Source: Morella rubra
Taxonomy: Eukaryota > Streptophyta > Magnoliopsida > Fagales > Myricaceae
Direction: 5' to 3'
NCBI GenBank assembly: GCA_003952965.2
Contig: RXIC02000119.1
Coordinates: 1 to 64,000 of the forward strand
Length of the DNA: 64,000 bases
Position numbers and translations under genes: made by a program. This document shows, in pieces, positions 36,178-48,200 of this stretch; position 1 is the first letter of the stretch; every line of letters starts with the position of its first letter. The notes below the pieces were generated by a model. The model was given only the letters and a program-made list of their open reading frames with translations. It did no database searches and was not told the origin of the DNA.

Positions 36178-36859
36178 TCCTTAACCCTACAACTTGCCAG
36201 CGGATGTTTGAGGAAAATGGGATGAGTTCATGTTATATATTGCCATTGTTCTTGACTCTGTGTGGTTCACTAGAAACAAGGTGGTCCATGAGAACCTGGA
36301 ACCTAATGAATCTATCATGGTCCGAGAGGTTGCTTGCAGATATGCAGATCATGGTGCTGCCTGGAGTCAAAAGAAACGTTGCATTTCCTGGTAACCCCCC
36401 CTTGTTGGCCAATTGAAGATCAATTATGATGTTTCTATCAAAGAGGATATTATGTGTTTTGTGGCTATTTGCAGGAATCATATTGGAGGTCTTCGCGAAG
36501 CTCAGGGCTACTGTTGCAAAGACAACGACCTGCTTCAAGGGGAAGCTTGTGCGGTTTTACTAGCTTGCCAAATTGCAGATAATCAAGGGGACGTTGAGAT
36601 TGTTATAGAAGGTGACTCCCTGGTGCTTTGGCAGCAAGTGACTGACCGATCGGCCTCTCCACACTGGCTCATTGATGGTGAAATTGTAACCATTAGACAT
36701 ATGCTCGATAATCACCCGAACTGGAAGTTTTTGTGGACTTCGCTTGAAGGGAATTTTATGGCACATTTTGTTGCTAGTTGGTGTGCAACGAATAGGCATT
36801 GTGGATGTATCAATTTGGCCTCTCTTCCGAGAGCCATCTGTACTTGTGACAATGGTTGA
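36178..36859 (+). pseudogene. LINE C-terminal part with RNase H-like domain
   Basis: Continues the LINE after the MULE. 36235-36300 reads DSVWFTRNKVVHENLEP, the usual W-x-x-RN-x-x-H segment after zf-RVT, but in a frame interrupted before the next block. From about 36411 an open frame of about 148 codons runs KINYDVSIKEDIMCFVAICR, LLQGEACAVLLACQIA, VIEGDSLVLWQQ and SLEGNFMAHFVASW, an RNase H-like domain. The stop at 36857-36859 is followed by AATAAAA and an A run. Confidence 0.85.
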
Positions 36860-37023
36860 CTGAGTAGCAATAAAATGTCCTTCTATTGTTAAGAAAAAAA
36901 AAAAGCAACACCGTAGATTCTATAGAGAGAGGGCGTCTGCTAGTAACACTGCATATTCTCGAGTTTTGAAAGAGGTATTTGATAGTAATTTTGTTCACCA
37001 CTTAACTATCAATACATATCCAT

Positions 37024-38308
37024 TGAAAGTTACAACTATGGAAAATTAACTTACCAATTCTCTTTGTTGATCCCGAGAATTTTTCAATAATCTTTAGGTT
37101 CTTATCGAATCTCACAATCTTGAGAATTCCACAATAGCAGCCAAGTGTTCTGCCTCCTTCCTCTCCACGCTCACAACTATCTAGGGTTTTCTGAGTCCTG
37201 ATGGCCAACTCTCAAACTAACAATTAATCAATTAGGGCAGACTATCTCATAGCTATCCTTATATAAAAAACCCTAGCTGTGATAGTGTGTGGGATCGTTA
37301 GGGATCTCAGATCTCGGCCGTAGGATCACATGGAAAAACTCTTTTTCCATTAACTCCCTTATATTCTTTTATTCCGAATTTTAGGGCTTCTACTAATTGT
37401 AATCATGTCCATCAACATATTACAATTCACCCCGAGAATTTGAGATTGATTTGTGAAATCCCTTTTGCTAACAATTATTATTTATTTATCCTTCCACCAT
37501 ACTATATTCCACATGAGCTAATAGGACCGGAATATTATCATTGATTAAATCCCTAGCTCATATAATTCTTAATTCATAATCTGTAACTCGTTGACTCTCG
37601 AAATTGTTTCCAAAAATAATTTCACAAATAAATATATATAATATATTAATTAAAAAATATTTTCACAAAATTCTCTAGCTAGATTTCTTTTTTCGAGTCC
37701 AACCCTATACAGATACATTGAATATACAATCTCACAAAGAGACTGGTGGATTCCATATTGAGAATTTATACAAACTCATTATATGCACAAGACCCATTTG
37801 TCTGGAATATTTGACCTAAAAGATCATCACCAAATGACTCGGTCAAGTACAAGTACACAACAAACAAATCCATAAACCTCTCAGGTCTAAGGATAACATA
37901 AACTAATTGTGCTGAATATCATTCTCAACATCAATGATCACTTCTAGAAGGTATCCATATTTGATCCCGTTCAGTGCATGTACTCTTACATTACACCCAC
38001 TCATTTGCTTAAGGTCACCACCTCAATGACGGAGTCCATCATCCTATTTAATAGAGGCACAACGAGTGTAGACCTATTGTACATAAATATGTACCTTGGT
38101 CTAGAACAAAGTCAAGTAAAAGGAACCGAAAAATCATACTCTCCGCCTTTGATTCATTAATCATTGGCATGACTTTTCTACAATGTCACTTAATAATAAA
38201 CGTGTAACATCTTATGTCACAACATAATACCCAATAAATAAATATAAACATGTGGTATCTAAATAACTAATTATTTAGAATAATGTTTTTTAGGGCATAT
38301 TTCTTACA
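37024..38308 (-). mobile_element. Solo Copia LTR (about 1.29 kb) with 5-bp TSD
   Basis: Fossil. Read on the minus strand it begins TGTAAGAAATATGCCC and ends CTTTCA. It is bounded by TCCAT at 37019-37023 and 38309-38313. The start motif and length resemble Angela/Tork-type Copia LTRs. A TATA-like TTATATAAGG lies near 37262 on the minus strand. No internal region is attached, so it is the product of LTR-LTR recombination. It looks whole as an LTR. Confidence 0.85.
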
Positions 38309-38434
38309 TCCATCACATTCCTTCCTTCTTTAGTACAAGAGTACGAGGATAATACAAAGACTCATGTTCAATTTGCTTAGAGATAATCTCAATTTGTTCG
38401 TGTGTAAAACCACACACGAAGAATGGAATGAAAA

Positions 38435-38579
38435 ACTCGCCAACAAGCTTTTTCTTTCTCTTTCCTTTTCCCTTTCTCTTTTTCTCTTTTTCCTCTCTCT
38501 TTTCTCTCCTTGGGACCCCCATTTTGCTCTTCTTTGACTTGTGTTATGAAAGTCCTACTTTACTTTTAGGCATAATTGC
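38435..38579 (+). repeat. Tandem unit, left copy (hAT target)
   Basis: A pyrimidine-rich block ending CTCTCTTTTCTCTCC, then TTTGACTTGTGTT, then AAGTCCTACTTTACTTTTAGG and ATAATTGC. It recurs at 43615-43756 on the other side of the hAT element. Confidence 0.65.
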
Positions 38580-40331
38580 TAGGCTGAACAAAACCGGACC
38601 GGATCGGACCGGTTTTGTGGTTTTAAAATTTAAATCCGATCCGGTTCGGACCTGATTTAAAAACCTGTTATATTCGGTCCAGACCTTTTAAAGAATCGGT
38701 CTAGACCGAATCGGATCGGATTTATTAATTTAAATAATAAATATTTTTTTTAAATTTTTTAATACAAAAATTTAAACTGAAAAAATAAAAATCGTCAAAA
38801 GACTCAAAAAACAGCGTTTTGACTCTTGAGTTTTGATGCCCTCCTAAGCCTCCTTCGAAGAATCGAAATGACGAAATCCCTCATTGATCCTTCCCCCTTC
38901 AAACTCAAGTCCCGAACCCCCCCACTCCCCAGCGGCCAACGCAGCCACGCCATCGCCCAGTGCCCCACTCCACAGCCACGCCAGCCGCCCACACCAGCAG
39001 CACCTCCCCGAAGCTCGAGCCCACTCCACAGCCACGCCTAGCCAACGATTTCTTGGCCTTTGCTTCGGTTGAGTCATGAGTGTATGCAATAAGCGTTTAA
39101 TTTCTTGGCCTTTCTTCGGTTGAGTGTAAATTTATATGAGGGCTTTAATTTGCTCATGAAAAGAAAAGAAGAAGAAGAAGAAGTGGGGTTTTGAACTTTT
39201 GATTTCATATTGTGAATCTGTGACTAGGACTTGCGACTCGCTTAGTTTAATTTGCTTGTTTTCTTCCTCTGAAGCATGCCGGCGTCTCTCTCCAACCTCC
39301 ACATGACCTTCACTTTTATGTTAAGCTGCCTACCTAGCGAAATAGCGATGTGAACTAGGAAACTAACCCCTCGTAGTATATTTAAGCTGCCTACCTAGAG
39401 ATTTCCAATATTTGTGTTAAATGCATGTATAATTAGTATATTTAAGAATCTATGTCGAATATTTGTAGATTTGCGAATGATTCTGAATAAGCTACAAAGA
39501 GATGTGGGATATCTGTAGTCTATTTACTAATGAGTTGTACTACTTACTTTGAAGGGATCTTATTCTTTATTTTGCGGGGTTTATGGATATAAGTGGCAAA
39601 AATGAAAAGCCCACTATCTCAATACGCTTATGGTTTCATTATTGAAAAGTGATGATGAAGGAACTTTGCATTTTATCTGCTTAGTGCTGTAGTAATCAGT
39701 TTTGTTTTCAAACGAAGAACATTATGCACTTTCATGGTATTCACTTAAAGTGAAGATTTACTATTTGTTTTGCAAAGAACCTGTGGTATTGAATAGGAGA
39801 ACTTTATATCGTTGGATATATATATATTTTATGTTTGTGGCTCTTTGACTTGGATATTTTTAGATAACTAAAACAATTCTGTTTGTGGTGAAGAAAATAT
39901 TTCCCTTTATAGTACGTACGCTGTAAATCCAGCCTAATTTGACAAAAAAAAGAAAAAAGAAAACATCTTTGATTATGGTGCCCTTCTCAAATCCTCTTGC
40001 TTTGATCATGAGCCATCCATGTGTTATTTAATGAACTTTCATGTTACATTGCGGATTGGAAGTCTCTAATTGGTTTGTTTATCTTTAGTTTCCATTATTT
40101 GATTTCTGTTTCAAATTGCATTGCTTGTTTGGTTGCTGAAACCAACATGATATTACTGGATGTGCTCTTTTTCTCTCACACACATTTATATGTACGTGCA
40201 TATATTTATTTGTATATGTTTCGAAGTGTACTCACTTCAATATTTTATTGGTAGAGAGAGTTTTTCACAAAGCCTTGTATCACTATGTCTCGTTCTCGTA
40301 ATCTTTCGAGAGTACTGTTGATGCTAGGGGA

Positions 40332-42478
40332 TTGAGTTTAGAAGATGAGGATATGATGATTGAGGAGGAAGATATTTTAGAAATTCCCCCACCAAGTAGT
40401 GAACCACCTAAACCAAAAAGAAAGAATCAATCTATGGTTTGGACTTCCTTTACAAAGAAGTATGTTGGTGACCCACCACGCCCCAGGGCATTTTGCAACT
40501 ATTGTGATGTTGATTATGCTGCAGATGGAAATAGGAATGAGACAAAAAATTTGTTTGAACATCTTACTAAATGTAAGAAAAACCCCAATTAGTTACCCTC
40601 ACAATAAGACAAGAGGCAAAAAACTTTAGCATATGAGAAGGGAGTTGAGGGTGATGAGAACCCTAGTAATTTGGTGTTGGCAAAAAAATTTGACCATAAT
40701 CATGCTATAGCTCTTCGTCAAGCTTTGGTAGAGTTTCTTATTGTTGATGAGCTCCCTTTCAGGATTGTGGAGTCTCCCCAATTTAGAAAGTTTGTACAGA
40801 TGCTAGAGCCTAGATTTCAAGTCCCATCTCGCATGACCATTGCTAGGACTTGTATAACATTTTTAAGGATCAAAAAGCATGGTTGAATGTATGATGAGGG
40901 CTTGTGATAGTAGAGTTTGTCTCACCACTTGATGCTTGGACTTCGATTTAGAATTTGAGCTATATGGTTGTCACTGCCCATTGGATTGACAAGGAGTGGA
41001 AATTGCAGAAAAGGGTGATTAGCTTTCGTTTGATTGATAATCACAAAGGAGACACAATTGGGGCGCAAGTGGAGGAGTGTTTACATGATTGGGGAATTGA
41101 CAAGATTATGACCATCACAGTTGATAACGCGTCTTCAAATGATACAGTTATTGGTTACTTGAAGAGGCATCTACGAAGTAATGTGTTGAATGGTCTTTAC
41201 ATTCACATGAGATGTGCAGCGCATATTATGAATCTTGTGGTTGGTGATGGGTTATGATGGTTGAAGATAAATGATGATGCAATTACAAGGATTCGTGATG
41301 CAATTAGGTATGTATTTTTTTTTTTTCATTTCTTAGTACTATGCATAATTCGTTTATTAGAAATTCGTTATTTCTTACAGTTGTTTTTTGTGAAATGCAA
41401 TTAGGTATGTGCGGTCTTTTCCTGCAAGGCTTATCAAGTTTAATCAATGTGTTGAGAAGGAGAGGATCGAATGTTCCAAGAGTTTGTGCCTTTGATGTTT
41501 CAATTCATTGGAACTCTACTTATTTGATGTTGGATATTGCTCAGAAGTATGAGTTTGCTTTTGATAGAATGGAAGAGTGATGATGTTGATTATCTTCCAC
41601 ATTTTACTGAAGGTGAGTGTGGGAAGAGGGACTTGGGACCTCCAACAAAAGGACTGGACAAAAATAAGGGTATTTTGGAAGTTTCTTGAACTCTTTTATG
41701 ATGCTACGGTGCAATTTTTGGTTCTTTGTATGTTACTTCGAATTCCTACTTCCATGGACTCTATAGGGTGCATTCTCATTTGTGTCGTTATTCACAAAGT
41801 ACGGACAAAAGATTGAAAGACATGGCTGATATTATGATGGTTAAGTACCAAAAATATTGGGGAGGAATGACAGGTTAAATTTGTTGATATTTATTGCAAA
41901 TGTGATTGATCCACGGTCTAAGTTACAAGTAATGGGACAAATGGTAAGGTTGATGTATGGTGGAATAGAGGGAGAGAAGTTGGTGGCCAGTATAAGTGAT
42001 TTGTTTCGTGCATTGTTTGATGAATATGCGTTAGGGTTACCTCAGGCTCAGGTGCATTCATCTACTAGTAGTGTGCCTCCTCCTCCTCCAGTGGTTGGGG
42101 TTCTGGCAGCAAGCTAACTTTATTTGAGGATTATTGGAGCACGACTGTGTCGTTTGGAACATATTCATCAAGTCAATGCAAACTCAGAAATTGATTGGTA
42201 TTTGGCTGATCCACTTGTTGCTCCAGACAAGAATTTTGACATATTGAAATGGTGGAAGGATAATGATTTACGATATCCCGTCATTGCTAAGATTGCACGG
42301 GATGTATTGGCTATCCCTATCTCCACTGTGTCTTCAGAGTCCGCTTTTAGTACGGGGGGACGTGTACTTGATCCATTTCGAGTTCATTAGCTCCAGCGAC
42401 TGTGGAGGCACTCGTTTGCACCCAAGATTGGTTGAGGCGTGGATGAAAAGGAACCAATTAATATCAAAGAAACTTTAG
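40332..42478 (+). pseudogene. hAT transposase (BED finger, dimerization domain), broken
   Basis: The N-terminus has a BED-type zinc finger: WTSFTKKYVGDPPRPRAFCNYC, shortened here, then NLFEHLTKC (40430-40590). The middle gives DELPFRIVESPQFRKFVQML (about 40749), VVTAHWIDKEWKLQKRVISF (about 40961), TITVDNASSNDTVIGYLK (about 41110) and MRCAAHIMNLVVGDGL (about 41208), the RNase H-like core with its D. The C-terminus gives WWKDNDLRYPVIAKIARDVL and IPISTVSSESAFSTGGRVLD (42250-42372), the hAT dimerization signature. Frame changes or stops near 40590, 40885, 41257, 41578, 41815 and 42115 break it; an intron may explain 41310-41400. It resembles the RICESLEEPER/Ac branch. Confidence 0.88.
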
Positions 42479-43033
42479 ATTGTATCGAGAGTTATGACAT
42501 GGATTCCGGTAAATAAAATGTGTTTGTAATTTTAATTCTCTTTTTATTTTCTCTATGCTTTACTTATATTTATTTGTTTTTAACATTTATTGACATTTAA
42601 ACTTGCAGAAATGCAAGCAATAGCACAACAGCAAGCGAACTTGGGACATCAACCACCGGCAAGACTTGAGGAGGAGACTTATTTGGACATTTGCAAGCTT
42701 TTTAGTTTGTTAATGTATTTGTTTGTGCGTGTTTGAGACATTTGTATTTTGACTTGTGGTGCTTAATTTTTTGAGACATTTACAACTAATTTGTTATCTT
42801 AATCCCATATACAATCAAAATTACTCCCTTTTTACGTTAACTTTACAATTCAATAACCATATTAGAAGTAATGTTAATGAATAAAACTGGACATATTTAG
42901 GTGTAATTTAGATGAAAATCCCTGAAATTGATATTAATGTACTTTTAAGGTGAAAAAAGGGACGGCTAGTTCAACAAAAAGCAAACACAAGCATGAAGAT
43001 CAATATCATGCCATTAAATTTACTAATTTGTTA

Positions 43034-43440
43034 TCTTAGGGGTTATAGCAATTAAATTCAGAAATAATTAAAAAGTGATAGATGTTAACTATATTAGGGT
43101 TATAGCCATTAAATTCAGAAATAATTAATAAGTTGATAGATAGATTAACTATATTAGGAATTTAGAAATAATTTATAAGTTATAATTATATTAAGTTATT
43201 AACATTAAATTTAGAAATAATTAATAAGTGATAGATGTTAACTATATTAGAGGTTATAGCCATTAAATTCAGAAATAATTAATAAGTGATAGATGTTAAC
43301 TATATCTTAGGGGTTATAGCCATTAAATTTAGAAATAATTTCTAAGTGATAGATATTAACTATATTAGGGGTTATAGCCATTAAATTTAAAAATAATTTC
43401 TTAGTGATAGATGTTAAATTATATTAGGGGCTATAAATGA
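43034..43440. repeat. Minisatellite of about 57-bp units
   Basis: About seven degenerate copies of a unit running GGGTTATAGCCATTAAATT, CAGAAATAATTAATAAGTG, ATAGATGTTAACTATATTA. It lies near the right end of the hAT element, so it is part of its subterminal region or grew inside it. Confidence 0.85.
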
Positions 43441-43614
43441 TTTGTGTTGAAAATAAAAAAAAAAAAAGCTCAAGAAAAAAAAATGAAATCAGTCTGATTA
43501 TTCCGGACTGTTTTGATCCGGTCTTTACATTTAAGTACAACAAAAAATTCAATCCGACCGAATTCCGATCTGAAAATCGGACCGGATTTTCGATTTTGCA
43601 GCATTAATGGTTGC

Positions 43615-43756
43615 ACCTTTTCTCTTTCGCTGTCTCTGTCTTCTTGTCTTTTTCATCTCTCTTTTCTCTCCGTGGACCCCCTCTTTTGCTTTCTTTGACG
43701 AGTGTTGTGCGCCAACCCCTCTTTTCAAGTCCTACTTTACTTTTAAGTATGATTGC
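43615..43756 (+). repeat. Tandem unit, right copy (acts as empty site)
   Basis: Repeats 38435-38579 and ends in ATGATTGC followed by ACCC. At the equivalent point in the left copy the hAT element begins. It is therefore an internal reference for the undisturbed target. Confidence 0.65.
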
Positions 43757-44335
43757 ACCCAGAGCTCCTGTATTACAATGTTGCAAATAAAGTCCCTGGG
43801 TAACGCGTTCAATAAATAGACCAGTTACCATAAAAAAAGCCCCTCCATACACATAACTACAACAGCTTCTCAGAATGGAGAGAAAGTAATTCGACGTCGA
43901 TGAAAAAGGCACAGAATTTTCAGAGAGAACGGGCCAGAATCTGTGTTGTTCTTACGAATTTTTTTCCTTGTTTCTGCGAGGTAAGTCTAGTATTTTGTCG
44001 TGTGTTTGGATCACTCATTCTGAAAAGACGTCTTCTTCATCCTTTGCGCCTACTTTGTTACAGAATCCCCCGATGCGGGGGTATTCATTAAACTGTAAAT
44101 CTTTTGAATTGCAGCGGAAGCCCAGAAGCATCTTCTTTGGTTTCTTTGTTTCAGTTGTAGATCTTGAGTTTAGAGACCAGTTTCTTCGGTTAGAAAAATC
44201 TGTATCTGTGACTTTATTCTCATGGGCTTTTCCGAGCATTCAAGAAGACCGAGTTGATTTTCTCAAAAATCTTTCCACCTTTTACCCAGTTTTATTTGAC
44301 TTCAACTTATTTCTTTCGTTGAGGAAAAAAAAAGA
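43757..44335. other. Non-coding region, possible gene fragment
   Basis: No recognisable protein. An exon-like piece with a good donor (TGCGAG|GTAAGT, about 43980) and a later AG might be an unrelated transcript remnant or a far-upstream leader of the ankyrin gene. It is unsupported beyond that. Confidence 0.35.
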
Positions 44336-44339
44336 GAAG

Positions 44340-44755
44340 TTAAATATACTTTTCCCCTTAATGTTGGAAGTATTTACATATTATATTTTATATATTATTT
44401 TTGAGCTATTAGACCGTTACATATTTTTTTTAATTTAGACCTGTATTATAATTGGATGTTAATTTAAACGGATTTTAATCAAGATGTGTAAATATCTTTA
44501 AAGATAAGCGGATAATGAATAAATACTCTTAAAAATAAAAAAGCGAAGGAGGAGGTCGATGACGGATTCGTAATCTTACTTAGTTTTCATGTGAGAAGTA
44601 TGTTTTGACTAAATCCGTCTAAATTGAGGTCCAATTACGATATAGGGTCTAAATCGAAAAAATGTGTAATTTTATGAGTCTAATGTCTAAAAAATAATAT
44701 ATTAAGGTGTAATATGTAAATATTCTCAAAAATAAAGAATTCAAAGTGTATTTAA
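44340..44755. mobile_element. MITE-like inverted repeat
   Basis: The left arm (about 44340-44480) and right arm (about 44590-44755) are imperfect inverse complements. Examples are AAATATACTTT with AAATACACTTT, TATTTACATATTA on both, TTTAGACC with TTTAGACC, and ATTGGATGTTAATTTAAACGG with ATTGGACCTCAATTTAGACGG (each split here). The spacer is about 110 bp. No coding capacity. Target duplication is unclear (possibly TAA or TA). Confidence 0.6.
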
Positions 44756-44984
44756 TAATAAAAAAAAACTTATTTCCGTTCCTTGGTTTCTACGAGAATC
44801 AAGGTGGTGTCCCCAAAATTTTCTTTCCCTTATATATGTTTTTGCTTTTGGGATTGCTGAGTTGATAAACCTCCGAAATTTCATGTTTATGTGTCACGCT
44901 TGGCTGGGTATTTTTTGTGACGCGTATTTTTAATTCTAGTCATGCCGTTAAGGAGTGTGACGTAAGTGGACGAGGTGACTTCTG

Positions 44985-44996
44985 TTTTATAAAAGC
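44985..44996 (+). promoter_or_regulatory. Candidate TATA box of the ankyrin-PGG gene
   Basis: TTTTATAAAAGC, about 220 bp before the chosen start codon. It would place transcription start near 45020. Predicted only from the motif and spacing. Confidence 0.45.
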
Positions 44997-45203
44997 TCAA
45001 TCTTAGGGTATATTATTAAAAATGTTAACTCAGAGACTTATTTATAATATTGTGATACCCCAGGCTACATGCAATTATGCCTTTTTTACTTTTACTTTTT
45101 ATGTGTGAACTTTCGACTTTGATTTTTTTTTTGGCCGTTAAATCTGTTTGAAGTTCGAACACGCATGTTTTATATATGGTTTGAGAGCTTAGAAAAAAAA
45201 AAT

Positions 45204-48200
45204 ATGGTTTCAGAGATTAAGCTTCAGGCATCAAATTTTCGTCCAACCGAGCGGTTGAAGTATTCTGCACAATTGTTTGGGACACAATTGACTAAAATGT
45301 CCACGACAGCGTCGCAATCAGGAGTGGAGCTCAACCCAGTACTGCCTCCAGTGCAAAGCTTATTACACGACCCAGGTGATCTCTATGAGCTCTCTCTCTC
45401 TCTGTTTTTTCCTTTCTCGTTATAGTATCTCGCTGATCCTTAGCTTTGTACAGACAATATTGGCTTTGTCCAGTACGCAGAGTTACTCAACTGTGTGAAA
45501 CGTGGTGATTGGAACAGTACGAAGAATTACCTTGAGCTCCACCCCGAAGCAGTGCGTGCCAGAATCACGTATTCGGGTCAGACGGCTCTTCATGTGGCTA
45601 TTGAGGCTAACCATTCAGATATTGTGGAGCCGCTAGTGGCGATGATGCAAGAAAAAGACTTAGAAATTATAGATTTTCAGGGTAAGACAACTTTATACTC
45701 TGCAATTGTAGTTGGGAATTGGCAGATGACACAGTGCTTAGTTCAAAAGAACAAGAATTTAGTGAGCATTGGATGCTTTGCCACAAAAACTCTTCCGGTT
45801 TTTACGGCAATAATGTGTGGCCATAAAGAAATGACTCGCTATGTCTATAAGCACACTTCATTGGAAGATTTAAAACCAGAAAAAGGTGACAACGGGGCTT
45901 CAGCTCTTTCTGCCGCTATATATACCAGAAACGTAGGTAAGAATTTGTTCGTCTCATCATTCGCTTGCTCCAGTTATTCTCAATAATTTGGTATTTCCAC
46001 AATATATTAATTCCGTATTTGTTCAATTAATATTGGTTTTTGCTTGGCACAATATATAGACATTGCGCTGCATTTGATGAAGGTTTGTCCGCGACTGGCT
46101 TTTACTCAAGACAAGGAGAAGACCAGCCCCTTGTTCGCATTAGCTATCATGCCAGAATTATTCCCGAGTGGAAATCGGCATGGGGGTTGGAAACAATGGT
46201 TCTACTCGAGTTAGTACCAGTACTCTCTTTTCATTTGCGTTTCGAAGAATTTAATTAATTTCTGGTAGAATATATACACACATCTAATTATAAGATCAAA
46301 TTTGATGAATTACCACATGATCAGAATTTATTTATTTTTCTTTTTGAAAAACTATTTAAATGCTAGTAGCTACATAAACTTCCGGCTTCATGAATAACTA
46401 AAACCGAAGGATATTTAATAGTATATACATGCAAGGAAAAACTTAACAGAAATTTACAAATCTTTAATATTGTTCTGCGTGCTACCTTCTGAATGCTAAA
46501 TTAATATGTCCGAGGACAAATTAAACTGAACGTATTTTATATATACACTTTGGTTCTAATTAGCGATCGAATATTATATATATCACGTAATTCTTAATTG
46601 AGATTCATTGACGTCTTTTTTAATATCTATTTGTGTTTTTGGCAAGGTATTCGCATTCAATTGCCTGGTGCGCCTACCGATGAATTTGTTTTGGATATTC
46701 AAGACAATCAAGAAAAAAGTACTAGTACTGGATCAGCAGGTATATATATATGTTATAACTGTCTACAGTACCAGTAACAATATTAAGTATACTAGCTAGT
46801 GTATAGACCTATTCTGTACGTACGTGAAATAAAAAAACATATATAGAGCTAAGCAAAATCAAGAAAATAATTCTTGGGATCTAGTTAAAATCCTCAACTT
46901 CGATCGAATAGATTATGAAGGATATTTCCTACTTTGACTGAGCAAATATGAGATCATGTACCATTTCCCGATCGATCCATAATATTATATATGTCAATTT
47001 TTATATAGTATTTCTTTTGATGTGAACTTTTAAGTGTGATGAGCAAATTTCGCTTTTATTTCGCAGTGCAAGTTCTATTGCGATTAGTTTCAAGTTCCCT
47101 TTATAACCTCTTGGGTACGTACACTACTACATCGAATTCCCTTCAAAATTAATGTTACTTGCTATAGTTTTTTGTACCTTTTTATTCTTCTCTTGTCTTT
47201 CCTTTCTGTAAGTTTCAGCAAACTTAATGGGCATTGTTTCAATCTGGACAAAGGTTTTAAGGATCTCTATCAAATGAAGGTGCTCCATGCCCAATACAGT
47301 CACCTTTTGTCTCAGATGTGCAACGAAATACCTCACTTAAATCTTCAACAGAGGATGAATGGCGGTGTTGTCGCAGCATTGTTTCGTGCCATTGAGGAAG
47401 GGATCTTTGAGTATGTATATGAGATGGTAAAAACAAATAAGGACCTTTTGTGGTGCGTGGATGATTGCAATAGAACTATATTTGCCTGTGCTGTCCTGAA
47501 TCGTCGAGCCAAAATCTTCAGCCTTATATATGGGTTGAAAGAGAAGAATGCTCTACTCAATATGACAGATAAATATTTCAATAACGTATTACACCAGGCA
47601 GGGACATTAGAAACAGCTTCTACGACTGTTGATCGCATCCCAGGTGCAGCTTTGCAAATGCAAAGAGAGCTACAATGGTTTAAGGTCAGCTCTCCTTTCT
47701 TTATGATTTTTTTGTATACTTCAATGGTAAATTAATTGTTCCAATATATATATGAAGACACCGTTAGAGCAAGAATAAGTACGTACAGTTCCATGGTTGA
47801 GTAACTTGAAAGTTAATTAACAGTAGTACTCCCTAACTTGATAAACATTTAACAGTAAAGGTTACATTGTTTTTCTTTCAACGATAGATCATGTAAACTA
47901 ACTCTTTCTAATTCATCGGTTAAGCTGAATTTATAGGGGTGTGATTAAAGTCAATTCAATTTCTTTTTCTTTCTCCTTCATGATCCACGTCCTTACAGTG
48001 CAAACTTTAGCTGGATATCAAGAAGACTTCACAATATTTATATGAATTATCATTACGAAGATTACAGAACTTCTTTAGCATAGATCTCTACCTTTCTGGA
48101 ATATATATCGGCACCATTAATTAAAAGCTCTGGGCAAAATTCTGAGTTTTTTTTAAATATATATCATGGGTAGCGTTGTTGTAATATTATGGTATTAGTC

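Larger units (their letters stand above)
25477..36903 (+). mobile_element. L1-type LINE with 17-bp TSD, split by a MULE
   Basis: AGCAACACAGTAGATTC (25460-25476) is repeated with one mismatch at 36904-36920 after an A run (about 36892-36903). This is a long target duplication plus poly-A tail, diagnostic of a LINE. Without the MULE (28781-36168, plus one duplicated 9-mer) the LINE is about 4.0 kb, shorter than typical plant L1, so parts are missing. Order: end of ORF1, endonuclease, reverse transcriptase, a deleted or replaced stretch with an unrelated repeat at about 28456-28750, RNase H-like domain, tail. The 5' region is internally duplicated. It cannot be active. Confidence 0.9.
38580..43606 (+). 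mobile_element. Ac-like hAT element, about 5.0 kb, decayed
   Basis: The left end TAGGCTGAACAAAACCGG and the right end (opposite strand TAATGCTGCAAAATCG) are degenerate inverted repeats followed by CCGGACCGG-type subterminal motifs. The flanks ATAATTGC (38572-38579) and ATGGTTGC (43607-43614) form an imperfect 8-bp duplication. Inside is one BED/hAT transposase relic and, near the right end, a minisatellite. 38820-40300 and 42480-43030 are non-coding flanks of the transposase. The imperfect ends and decayed gene make it old. Confidence 0.8.

Noticed and set aside
43034-43440. Regular repeats resembling a CRISPR array
   Set aside because: Direct contiguous tandem units without unique spacers, in a plant nuclear genome, inside a transposon.
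43968-44438. Plus-strand frame of 156 codons before the ankyrin gene
   Set aside because: Low-complexity F/L-rich translation that runs into the MITE-like inverted repeat; no homology recognised.
44340-44755. A microRNA precursor
   Set aside because: The arms are long and evenly imperfect across more than 120 bp, which fits a MITE better than a plant miRNA hairpin; no duplex signature can be judged without small-RNA data.
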